A stretch of 11,187 nucleotides of DNA from Asterionellopsis glacialis (GCA_014885115.2 WKLE02002282.1:1-11187), one strand, 5' to 3'; shown: positions 1 to 8,272, counted from the stretch's first letter. The notes: a model not told the origin generated them from the sequence alone. Translations and numbers: made by a program.

Positions 1-1468
1 ATTGTATTCTACAGTAGAAAACTTACGGATACTCAAACTAAATACGACACCGGTGATCGTAAACTATTATCAATCGTAGAAGTACTTATAGAATACCGGT
101 ACCTACTACTTGGTCACAAGGTAATCATACATACAGATCATAAGAATCTTACCTACGATAAATGTCAGACCAAACGCCACGTACGATGAATTACGCTATA
201 TAAAAGGCAAACATAACATAGTAGCCGCCGCTCTCTCTCGTCTAGATTTACTAGATCCCAACTCAGAACAAGCTGTTTCCGGAATGCTATATAAACGACG
301 AGGATATGGCGAAAATGTACTGCCTCACTATGCCTCAGCATAGCGATAGTGACGAGGGATTCCCCCTCAGCTACAGTGATATCCTGAAACACCAATTGGC
401 CTATTTCATGGGGGTGGGAAATCTTACAGCCTTATATGCTACAAAGATAAAATATGTGTTCCGTCAATTTTACAGAAACACACGGTACAATGGTACCACC
501 CGTACTTATGTCATCCCGGTAAGACCCGTACCGAAGAGACAATACGACAGCACTTATGGTGGCCCAAACTACGCGAACACATAATGACCTACTGCAAAAC
601 ATGCCACATCTGTCAACTGAATAAGAGTCAAAGTAAGATGTATGGACACCTGCCTGAAAAAGATGCAGAAGCTACACCATGGGATCGCTTATGTGTAGAT
701 CTCATAGGACCTTACACGATCTCATGAAAAGGTTGCAAGAACTTAATCCTATGCTGTGTTACTATGATCAACCCAGCTACAGGATGGTTTGAGATTGCCC
801 CTTGGTCCAAAAGGAGCAGTATCAAAATCGCGAACATAGTAGAACAACAGTGGTTTGCATGATACCCAAAGCCTACGCAAGTCACTTTTGACCAAGGTAT
901 GGAGTTCATGAAGGATTTCCGTAGTATGCTAGATGATGAATACCACATCAAGCACAAACCAATCACTACCCATAACCCACAGGCAAATGCCGTAGTGGAG
1001 AGGATACATCAAGTAGTGGGCAATATGATACGAACCCAGGAGGTACAACATAGTACCAAAGAAAATCCATGGGCTGGTGTACTCGCTGCCGTAGCATATG
1101 CCGTACGTTCCACTTATCATACTACTCTCCAAGCTACGCCTGGCCAGCTAGTTTTTGGTAGAGATATGATATTTAACGTTCAACACAAAGCAAACTGGGA
1201 ACACATACATAGTAGGAAACAAGCTAGAATAGCTAGCAACAATCAGTGTGAAAACGCTAAGAGAATCGAACACAATTGGAAAGTAGGAGACAAAGCCCTA
1301 CTAAAAAATGATAAGTCCAACTTGCATAAATACCAACAACCATGCGATGGACCATTCATCGTTCATCAAGTACACTGTAATGGTACTATAACAATTCAAC
1401 GGGGACCAGTACTAGACAGACTCGATATTTGTCGCGTTAAGCCTTACCACACCACTGCTGCCGCATAA
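1..1468 (+). pseudogene. decayed Ty3/gypsy pol: RNase H, integrase zinc finger, DD35E core and C-terminal domain
   Basis: Seen: frame 1 from base 1 reads RNase H text (VFYSRKLTDTQTKYDTGDRK, then HTDHKNLTY) up to a TGA at 187-189. After a shift the diagnostic RNase H end YIKGKHNIVAAALSRL is readable around 200-245, with the usual Asp of VADALSRL replaced by Ala. A linker (SYSDILKHQLA) lies in another frame, and a further shift near 500 leads into CHPGKTRTEETIRQHLWWP and CKTCHICQ, the HHCC zinc finger. The integrase triad is Asp at 698-700 (VDLIGPY), Asp at 890-892 (TFDQGMEF) and Glu at 998-1000 (NAVVERIHQ); 35 residues separate the last two, the classic DD35E spacing. The frame then stays open to the stop at 1466-1468, including a C-terminal domain (KVGDKALLKND, GPFIV). 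In-frame TGA codons lie at 187, 725 and 860. The 5' part (gag, protease, most of RT) is outside the window. Not functional as read. Confidence 0.9.
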
Positions 1469-1573
1469 ACGTCCTAAGTACTAGATCAATGGACATGGGG
1501 GCAAGTGCAGTAGGTGAGTCGCAAGACTTGGGCAATATGTCAATCAACCGTAGTATGGACGGACCGTGATGTG

Positions 1574-1689
1574 ATGACGTCATGGACCGGACAGACGTGA
1601 TGACGTGATGACATTATTGTAATGACGTCATTGAGCAGACAGACGCGAACGTGCAGTGACGCACAGCATTCATGCAAACGCTGACGTCA
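1574..1689. promoter_or_regulatory. cluster of three CRE palindromes (TGACGTCA) plus a half site
   Basis: Full CREs lie at 1575-1582, 1623-1630 (inside a 12-base perfect palindrome, 1621-1632) and 1682-1689. A TGACGT half site at 1601-1606 sits in a short direct repeat of GACGTGAT. CRE is the site of bZIP factors of the CREB/ATF type. In the diatom Phaeodactylum tricornutum such elements mediate CO2/cAMP control of a carbonic anhydrase promoter. Whether these sites are used here is an inference. Confidence 0.7.
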
Positions 1690-1927
1690 CAAGCGAAGCG
1701 TATCGAATTCCACTCCGCAGCAGAACACGGTGATGCCCTGACTCGGCACCTTCCGATTGGCTGCCTCGGGGAATTTGGTTCACATGTTAAAACCAAACTC
1801 CGTTGGAAACCAAACTCTAAGTAGATCCACTGTAGTTTCCCATACTGCGTTTGGGTCACGAAGACGAATTGGTGAATTGTCCGGTATTTTTAGTTAAACT
1901 CTAAAATAGCTCATAATTTATTCACTC

Positions 1928-1933
1928 TATAAA
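1928..1933 (+). promoter_or_regulatory. TATA box candidate of the LTR promoter
   Basis: TATAAA in a pyrimidine-rich context about 240 bases downstream of the last CRE and some 50-60 bases before the presumed LTR end. Position relative to the CRE cluster supports a real core promoter, but TATAAA is common in AT-rich DNA. Confidence 0.35.
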
Positions 1934-1991
1934 CTCTACTTCATTTTCAATATTTTCCGTCACTTTTCACAATTGTTGTCATCATAGTGCA

Positions 1992-3077
1992 GGTACTCTT
2001 CCTTAGGCAAGTAGATGACTTTGCTGTAGTATGCAAAGACCCAACCATCGCACATACCTTAGTGTTCCCTTACATGACCTAGGCATTGTTGAAAAATTCA
2101 ACAGGATCAACGTACAACAAACATGTTATTTCAATAAGATTTCATGCAATCACCATGGTTGGCACGAAACCATTACACAACAAAATCTGATCCCAATGAG
2201 GGAGGACACGCCGTACTTGGCACAACTAGAAATTGCAGAACCACCAGTAACTTTAAAACAACAGGAAGAACTTCGAGAACAATTCTTCAACTACCACCAG
2301 GTGATTGGTGAAGCGATATATGCGATGACAGTTGCTTGACCAGATATATTGCCCACCATTATTAAACTCGCACAGTACTCTAATAACCCTGCTAAGATAC
2401 ATTATCAAGCCCTTCGACACCTGATAAAATATCTAGCACTTACGAAAACTCGCGGCATCCACTACTGGCTGACACAACCTGTCCAAAACCTACCCTATAT
2501 TGAACCTGAACCATGCATTTCCACTTCCGAGATCATGCACGACATCCCTCATATGCAAGATCCTAAAATTATACATGGATTTGTCGTTACTGATTGGGGA
2601 TCCGATCGCAAACACCGTAGATCAGTAACTGGAATAGCCATCATGCTTGGAGGAGGTGTAATATGCTACAAATTGAAGTTCCAAATCACAGTGGCACTCT
2701 TGTCAACTGAAGCAGAATTCGTTGCAGCATGTGAAGCAGGAAAACAGATCCTGTACCTCTGATCCATTCTCACGGAACTCGGATACCCACAAGAACTACC
2801 ATCAGTATTATATGAAGACAATATGGAAGCCTTACATATGGCGAATGCGGCACAACCAACCAAACGTACACGACACATGGACTTCAAACATTTCGCGTTA
2901 CAGGATTGGACAGAACACGACCTATTAATCATGACAGCTATCGCAACCAAACACAATTGTGGCGACTCTTTCACGAAAGCGTTATGCAGAATAAAATTCT
3001 ATGAACAGACGGACGTACTGATGGGCAGACGGACTCCTAGATCGAATACCAGGCCTGTCGGAAGAACAAGAGACTGA
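1992..3077 (+). pseudogene. decayed Ty1/copia pol: RT C-terminal part and RNase H
   Basis: Seen: the segment opens at RT motif LFLRQVDDFAVV, with the catalytic Asp pair at 2014-2019. After a frameshift near 2060-2090 it continues as DLGIVEKFNRINVQQ, then GEAIYAMTVA, a TGA at 2337-2339, and PDILPTIIKLAQYS. RNase H follows: an Asp at 2592-2594 in VVTDWGSD, RRSVTGIAIML, the STEAEFVAACEA helix, a TGA at 2760-2762, then YEDNMEAL and TRHMDFKHF, with the tail DSFTKALCRIKFYEQTDVL before the stop at 3075-3077. Order and wording match copia polyproteins of the diatom CoDi type (recalled, not searched). Gag, protease, integrase and the RT N-terminus are absent; the start coincides with the presumed gypsy LTR end, so the gypsy element probably inserted into this copy. 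Non-functional. Confidence 0.88.
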
Positions 3078-3167
3078 CCTTCCACCCTTGACAGAAACCA
3101 GTTCATCTTTGCTAGCGACATGCACGTGGCTCACAGCAGCAGCAGCAGCTTAACTGGAACCGTAGCA

Positions 3168-3189
3168 CGGGGGGGGTGAGGGAGGAAGG
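3168..3189 (+). other. G-rich polypurine tract after the copia remnant
   Basis: An almost unbroken purine run (eight G, one T, then GAGGGAGGAAGG) lies 90 bases after the copia stop. That is about where a copia polypurine tract, the plus-strand primer of reverse transcription, would sit just before the 3' LTR. No LTR can be recognised after it. The G-tracts could also form a quadruplex. Function inferred. Confidence 0.35.
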
Positions 3190-3237
3190 CCAGACCGACG
3201 ACTAGCGTCCCAGGCCCAACAGACAAATGAATCTCTT

Positions 3238-3267
3238 TGTGCATGCATGCACACCTTCCGGCCGGAA
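3238..3267. promoter_or_regulatory. two adjacent perfect palindromes in the kinase promoter
   Basis: TGTGCATGCATGCACA (16 bases, 3238-3253) and TTCCGGCCGGAA (12 bases, 3256-3267) are each perfectly self-complementary and are separated by two bases. They begin 176 bases before the kinase ATG. Dimeric transcription factor sites are the simplest reading; the factor is unknown. Confidence 0.45.
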
Positions 3268-3413
3268 AAAAACTGTCTGGTCTCTCCCTTTCTAGCGCTC
3301 TAGATGCTGACGGTTCTTCTTCTTGGCATTTTTATTTTTTAAAAAAGGGGCAGATAGAAAAAGAAGAAAAGCAGGAAGACACTCTCTTTGCTTCAAGAAA
3401 AGGTCGAAATAGA

Positions 3414-6400
3414 ATGGCGGAAACGCCCCCACCCACAACCGACCATAAGGATGGAGACGGTGGAGAAGTACCATCATCTTTGTCTGCCATCGGTGAGGAT
3501 GCTCGAATGAATCAAGAAGATGTGAGTTAATAGAAAACGCTGACACTTTTCGGTGCGCTTGGCTTTAACTGACTGTGCTCGTCTTGTGTTCTTTTTTCTC
3601 ACTCATTTTTACATTCCAATTTTCTGAATCATCTTTTTGACAATTTCGTATTCTTGAATACTTTTGCAATAGAATCATACACAAAGTCAAAGTGAAATGT
3701 TAACACAAAATGACTTCATGACTCAAAATGAAATGACACAATTAGGTGACGACTTTGAAGATTATTCTCAAACATTTTCACCCATGCCACCTTCAACTCC
3801 CATCAATCCACGGAACGTCCCTTGGGGACGTTTAATTCCATGCATACCGAATGGATTAGAAAGTGGTGGTGATGGTACGGACACAGCAGGACTGCACCAG
3901 CAACATCAACAGAATCATCGTCCGTCTCATGATGAGGCTGATGAAACAAGACAAACTCCTACAGCTATGCCATTATCGGGAGCTGGTATTGAATTATTTC
4001 CCAAAGATCCTACATCTGTAACTGCTCCTTTACCTCACGTATTGGCAACCAAAACACAGCAATTTTTTATGGGCTTATCTGTCAAATCTTCTGACAAATT
4101 TAATGAACATGAAGTTGGACGGAGTCAAAAATGTCATGTACGAGTACCAAAACCACCAACACCTCCTCTAACAGCAAAGATGAATCCGAGAGAAAAAGCA
4201 TTGACAGAATGGGGATATGGAATGATTAGTAATCGACATTGTCGTATATTATGTATGCTCAAAGGAGGAGGAGGGAATACGACTGCTGCTACTTCTGCAA
4301 ACAACAACAGCAACAATAACTTGGATATGGAAGTCTATCTGGAAGATACATCAGGAAATGGAACTCTAATCAATAATACAACATTATTACGGAAAGGTGA
4401 AAAACGTTTACTTCATACAGGTGATGAAATATGTTTGATCAATCCTTTCTTGTTGCGAAAACGTGTACGATCTACAGAATTGCAAACTATATTGCAACGA
4501 AGATATTCATTCATCTTTGTCAATTTGTATCAACAACAAGGACCTATGGGGATGACTCCTTATTTTGCTGTAGGAGGAGCAACTGTCAATATCAGCAGTC
4601 GTCTTATGCCTCCATCAGCAGGACTCATGCCACCACCACCACCATCCTCTGTAAATAGCAAACGAAGAGGCTTTGTGGATGTGAAGGCTCTAAACAACCA
4701 TTCGTTTACACCACCTATACGATCCATTTCGACAACATTGGGAGCTACACCACTACCTCTACCATCGCCATTATCCCTGGAGTTAACAAACCCAGCAGAG
4801 CACCAAAAACAGCCTCCAAAAGAACAGCAAGCGCTACCACAATCGCAAGCGAAAAAACAGCATCAACTACAAGCTGGTTGGCGTAAGTCTCCTCGTCAAC
4901 AACGGCAACATCATCAACAACAACTCCAGAAACAACGACAAAATCGTCGCATTGAAGAATATTATGATATTAGAGATGTCCTGGGAACAGGTACATGTGG
5001 TGAAGTGCGTCGTGCCATTCATCGTCGTACAGGTGTAGAATATGCTGTCAAAGTCATTTCACTTAGTCGTAATGGATGCAATCGTGGAGGAACAGGTCAA
5101 TTGTCTACAGAAGCCTTTGAGGCAGAAGCCGCTATGCTACAGGCATTAGATCATCCCTACATTGTCAAATTGGTGGACGTATTTGTAGATCATCACAATA
5201 GGGCAGCTGTGTATCTCATTATGGAATTACTTCACGGCGGTGATTTGTTTGATCGAATAATTCAAAAGGGACGGTACACAGAAACTGAAAGTCGCCGTGT
5301 TATGAGACGGCTTTTGAGTGCTGTATATTATCTTCATGAAGGACGCCATATTGTTCATCGTGACTTAAAGCCTGAAAATATTTTATGTGTAAATCAACAC
5401 CCCAAAGATGATATTACAATTAAACTCACCGACTTTGGTTTAGCTAAATCTGTCACAGAAGACGGATTAAAAACATTTTGTGGGACACCACAATACTTTG
5501 CACCAGAAGTTTTGAGGCGACAACACACTGTTGCTGGGAGAGGACGGTATGGTAAACAGGCTGATATGTGGTCCTTGGGTGTTATTTTATATGTATTACT
5601 TAGTGGCGCACCACCCTTTGATGGTGCACGAAGTTTAGATGCTGTTGAACATGCACGTATTTCCTTCCCGGCGACTACATTTGAAGGGGTGTCCTCTCAG
5701 GCTATTGATTTGGTACGTCAATTACTTTTGGCAGATCCACAAAAACGCATTTCTGTCAAGGATGCATGTGCTCATATTTGGATTTTACAAGATGATGGCG
5801 ATACACATACACACCCATTAGATGACCCTGTTGTGAAGGCATGTTGCTCTGATCAAAACAATGTAATATCTAGAGACGCTGCTAAGGTGGATGTTCCAGT
5901 CAAAAATGAGGGACAAAAAGTAGATGTAAAAGAGGAACCAACAAATAAATTACTACAATTCCCACCTCAATCAAATGGTACCGACAAAGAATCTTTGAAT
6001 GGTCAAATTAAAGAAGATGCTGTGGGATCTAGATCAAATACAGAAAACAAGACTGTTGACACAAAACAGGCAGAAGGAGAAGAGAAGAAGAATGACCATC
6101 AAGTACCCAGCCCAGATAGCTCTACAAATGATGTTAACCGAGTAGATAGTGAAATCGAGCCTTCAATCGAAACAAGCAATGCAGATGACAAGAAAGTACA
6201 AGACACATCTCCCAAGGATGATGATGATATTGGTGTTAATCATCATGACACTGGCCTAATGCAGACAGCGAAGAATGTATACAAATTTAGTAGCCGCAGC
6301 CATGATGACAAGAGTGGCAAAGTCGATACACCAGACAAGGAATGCAACGATGAGTCAAACACGGCCCAAATTGATGCTAAAAAGATATTTTCACCGCGCA

Positions 6401-7332
6401 TGTTGAATAAACAAATTGAACAATTCCGCAAGGTGGTAGCTAAAAGTGTTGGAAGTGATATTGGTCAAAGCAGTAACTCTAATCAAGAACGTTCTCTTCC
6501 TCAGGTGTCAACTGTATTGGAAGGATCATCTAAGGAGACAGTAACACCATCACCACCAAAAGTACCACTAAAGTTAAGTATTCCTGCAGCATCGTCATCG
6601 TTGCAGAGTCATTCTGTTCCTCCAAACGACCTAGAACCAATTCCTTCGTTAAAGAATAAAAAATCACTCAATTTGAGAAAGCGCGGTCGCCATGATGATA
6701 CTACTACCAAGGATAAAGATTTGTCCTATCCAATCAATATAAATCATAGTGATAGTACAAATACGGCAACAAGCAAAACGCTCACCAAAAGCAGCAACGA
6801 TGAAACTACTAAAGCAGTCGAGTTGACTGAAGATGAAATTTGTTCTCAATTCAGTGACGAAGATAGTGTATCTTCGTTTGGTACCAGTGCAGTTGGGTCG
6901 AATAATCCAAACAATAATGGTAATCTTGAACGAATGCCATCCACTTCATCGTCAGCAAGATCTCCATCATCCTTGAACAATCGAAAATACGAGGAACACG
7001 GAGAAAGCGAAAATGGAAATGGAAAAGAAAACAATGCACCCTCTAGGAAACGTCAAAAGGCATTTCATCCTCCCAACGCTATAGAAGATAAAGAACAAGG
7101 ATCGCCATTATGCGAAGAAAGTAATACTAAGCCTAAAGATGATAAGAAAAACCCAAAACATTCGAAGAAGAAAATGAAGAATGTTTCATCTGACACCAAA
7201 AATAAGAATAAGACCACAGCATCGAAAAGTAGACGACGTACAACTGCTTCGTCAACAACTGTAAAGAAGAAAAAGACACAAACTACTCTTTCGAGTTGGT
7301 TCACCAATAAGAAAACATGGACAGCAAAATAA
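3414..7332 (+). CDS. CHK2: CHK2/Rad53-type checkpoint kinase (SQ/TQ cluster - FHA - Ser/Thr kinase - tail with KEN and PIP-like motifs)
   Basis: Two exons (3414-3521 and 3673-7332) encode 1255 residues. Residues 39-69 carry six SQ/TQ sites (T39, S41, T47, T53, T58, S68), the ATM/ATR target cluster of CHK2. The FHA domain (about 165-325) keeps the phospho-Thr-binding residues: R186 (EVGR), S222 and H225 (ISNRHC), N265 and N270 (SGNGTLIN); loops before and after S222 are expanded. A Gln-rich linker (about 410-465) precedes the kinase (467-740): Gly loop GTGTCGEV 474-481, K496, E521, HRDLKPEN with D600, DFG 623-625, activation loop LKTFCGTPQYFAPE with T637 and T641 matching CHK2 T383/T387. All catalytic residues are present, so it should be active. 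The 515-residue tail is acidic and low-complexity, with SQ at 1094, a KEN box (1154-1156), basic runs and QTTLSSWF at 1239-1246. Human CHK2 has 543 residues. Predicted role: nuclear DNA-damage/replication checkpoint signalling. The ATG has a good context; an in-frame extension upstream to 3237 is possible but not favoured. Confidence 0.93.
3522..3672 (+). other. spliceosomal intron of the kinase gene
   Basis: Phase-0 intron of 151 bases with donor GTGAGT (3522-3527) and acceptor TTTTGCAATAG ending at 3672, preceded by a T-rich stretch. Joining the exons gives ...RMNQED then NHTQSQSEMLTQ, continuous with the long frame. Two stops (TAA TAG, 3528-3533) follow the donor at once in the reading frame, so unspliced message would yield only a 38-residue peptide. 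Removal adds two SQ/TQ sites to the cluster, which supports the splice. Confidence 0.85.
7261..7332 (+). other. C-terminal PIP-box-like motif of the kinase
   Basis: Residues 1239-1246 read QTTLSSWF, fitting the PCNA-interacting consensus Q-x-x-(I/L/M)-x-x-aromatic-aromatic with Trp in the first aromatic position. Four lysines (1234-1237) precede it and KK (1249-1250) follows, the basic flanks that favour PCNA binding. It lies nine residues from the C-terminus, a common PIP-box location. The TD dipeptide of a CRL4-Cdt2 PIP degron is absent (SS instead). Binding is predicted from the motif only. Confidence 0.6.
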
Positions 7333-7604
7333 CTATATATTATTACAAAAGTATTAATGGCATAAAGCATTTTAAATCTAATTTGTGTAGGTATTTGATA
7401 GTTAGGTAGTAACTGTCTGTCTCATTCAGAAATGCATCCAATTTGAATCATTAGATAGTGTGGATTATTGTCCTTGTACAAATGAACAAGTGCCACATGT
7501 ATTTGGGCAAATATTCTCCACATCCAAGAATTCGCAGAGAAAAGAATACCGAGCGAAGTTGTCTTATAGCCATGCACAAGTCTCCTCTCCTATTCTCGCG
7601 CTGA
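7333..7604. other. intergenic interval between convergent genes
   Basis: This 272-base AT-rich stretch lies between the kinase stop and the stop of the minus-strand gene. It must hold the 3' UTRs of both. No convincing gene, RNA or repeat is seen; an open frame on each strand in this interval has no recognisable domain. Confidence 0.6.
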
Positions 7605-8272
7605 CTAAAGATTTTCTGTTCTATCAACACAATTATTGTTTCCTTTTGGTGGTACAACTAAGGTTTTGCTTTCTCTGTGTACGGATTGAGCTCCACTGAC
7701 AAGTACGTCATCCCCAGCCTGTACAGTATAGGAGCCATTACTACTTTCACAGCAGCAAATTCCATCTCCAGCGTCATCTTCAATGGTAAAAGTATGTGGC
7801 TCATCCTCGGTGAGCATAAAGTCATGCATATATTCTGTTCTTGTGCCTTTGTATTTATGTATGGATATATGAATACATGTATGTATGTATTTATGTATAT
7901 ATTTATGTATGTATGTATTTATGTATGTGTGTGTATGTATATATGAATATATATATATTCATATGTATGTATATATGTATGAATGTATGTATATCTACCA
8001 CCACCATCAGTACCCACACAAGTAGTACCTGATCCTTTATTATACATCTTGGTCCCCACTCCTAGTCTTATTTTGTTGAGCACGAAATTGTCAAGCCTGA
8101 TTTTTTTAGATTTGACTGTAAAAACCCACATCACAGCCCATTCAGTTCCTATATTGTTGTTTTCTCCAATGTCAAAAATTTTGGAAGGGTCACCCACTTC
8201 ATCAACAAAGTAAGGCAAGTACTTTTCAGGCAAGTCCCAAACAACAGTTTCCTCATTCAATAAAATCGTCAT
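7605..8272 (-). CDS. small protein with GDGICC-type domain, two exons, probably 5'-truncated
   Basis: I do not recognise a named gene. On the minus strand, exon 8272-7999 and exon 7846-7605 join in phase 1 to give 171 residues. The C-terminal half has the pattern HTFTIEDDAGDGICC (about 107-123), then NGSYTV and a glycine at the end of a strand (VLVSGAQ). This resembles a short beta-rich domain (F-T-I-x-D-x-x-G-D-G-I-C-C ... G-S-Y-x-V) that I recall from secreted or surface proteins of diatoms and some bacteria. The N-terminal half (EWAVMWVFTVKSKKIRLDNF) looks like beta strands. No signal peptide follows M1, and an in-frame TAA lies just upstream, but another frame ending at 8255 reads on naturally (RKKLMGNDDFIE), so M1 is probably not the real start and the gene may be broken by a frameshift near 8255. 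It is transcribed towards the kinase gene. Function unknown. Confidence 0.5.
7847..7998 (-). other. predicted intron made of a TATG microsatellite
   Basis: Minus-strand donor GTAGAT starts at 7998 and acceptor CAAAG ends at 7847 (152 bases). The phase-1 split codon GG/C gives Gly, and the two exons sum to exactly 172 codons including the stop. Without splicing the frame runs into repeat-encoded Tyr-Ile-His peptide (YIHTYIHTY), which is clearly not protein. The acceptor is not certain; a second AG lies 10 bases further on (7837-7838). Confidence 0.55.
7851..7994. repeat. imperfect (TATG)n / (TATA) microsatellite with central 24-base palindrome
   Basis: About 145 bases of TATG, TATT and TATA units with occasional GTGT and GAAT interruptions. 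At 7941-7964 lies a 24-base perfect palindrome (ATATGAATATAT and its complement). Nearly the whole array falls inside the predicted intron of the minus-strand gene. Confidence 0.9.

Larger units (their letters stand above)
1469..1991 (+). promoter_or_regulatory. probable 3' LTR of the Ty3/gypsy element with CRE-rich promoter
   Basis: This 520-base non-coding stretch follows directly on the integrase stop and ends where copia RT coding begins abruptly near 1992, the place expected for a 3' LTR. It holds full TGACGTCA sites at 1575-1582, 1623-1630 and 1682-1689, a half site at 1601-1606, and a TATAAA at 1928-1933. Upstream activator sites followed by a TATA box fit an LTR U3 promoter. A G-run at about 1496-1501 could belong to the polypurine tract. 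The 3' edge may be the CA at 1983-1984 or 1990-1991. The 5' LTR is outside the window, so the termini cannot be proven by comparison; boundaries are inferred. Confidence 0.45.
3078..3413 (+). promoter_or_regulatory. upstream region of the kinase gene
   Basis: This 336-base interval joins the copia remnant to the kinase start. It holds a (CAG)5 run (3134-3148), the purine tract at 3168-3189, a pair of perfect palindromes (3238-3253 and 3256-3267), a T-rich then A-rich stretch at about 3313-3370, and a favourable start context at 3411-3417 (purine at -3, G at +4). No clear TATA box is seen. The kinase promoter and 5' UTR must lie here or within the older transposon sequence. Confidence 0.55.

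Noticed and set aside
1..3077. Reassignment of TGA as a sense codon, since the retroelement frames contain only TGA stops.
   Set aside because: The intact kinase frame of over 1200 codons has no internal TGA, and the retroelements also carry frameshifts, so decay is the better explanation.
3134..3148. (CAG)5 run as a notable repeat.
   Set aside because: Too short to be more than a chance or minor repeat; noted only within the promoter interval.
3237..3413. Upstream extension of the kinase frame to 3237 (59 extra residues).
   Set aside because: The stretch is low-complexity, starts at a TTG within a palindrome, and the ATG at 3414 has a good start context and begins a protein-like sequence.
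7239..7281. PIP degron (CRL4-Cdt2 type) at the kinase C-terminus.
   Set aside because: The motif has SS where the degron needs TD, so only plain PCNA binding is proposed.
7841..8032. Plus-strand open frame rich in Tyr, Met, Cys and Val.
   Set aside because: It is a direct translation of the TATG microsatellite and has no non-repeat content that looks like protein.
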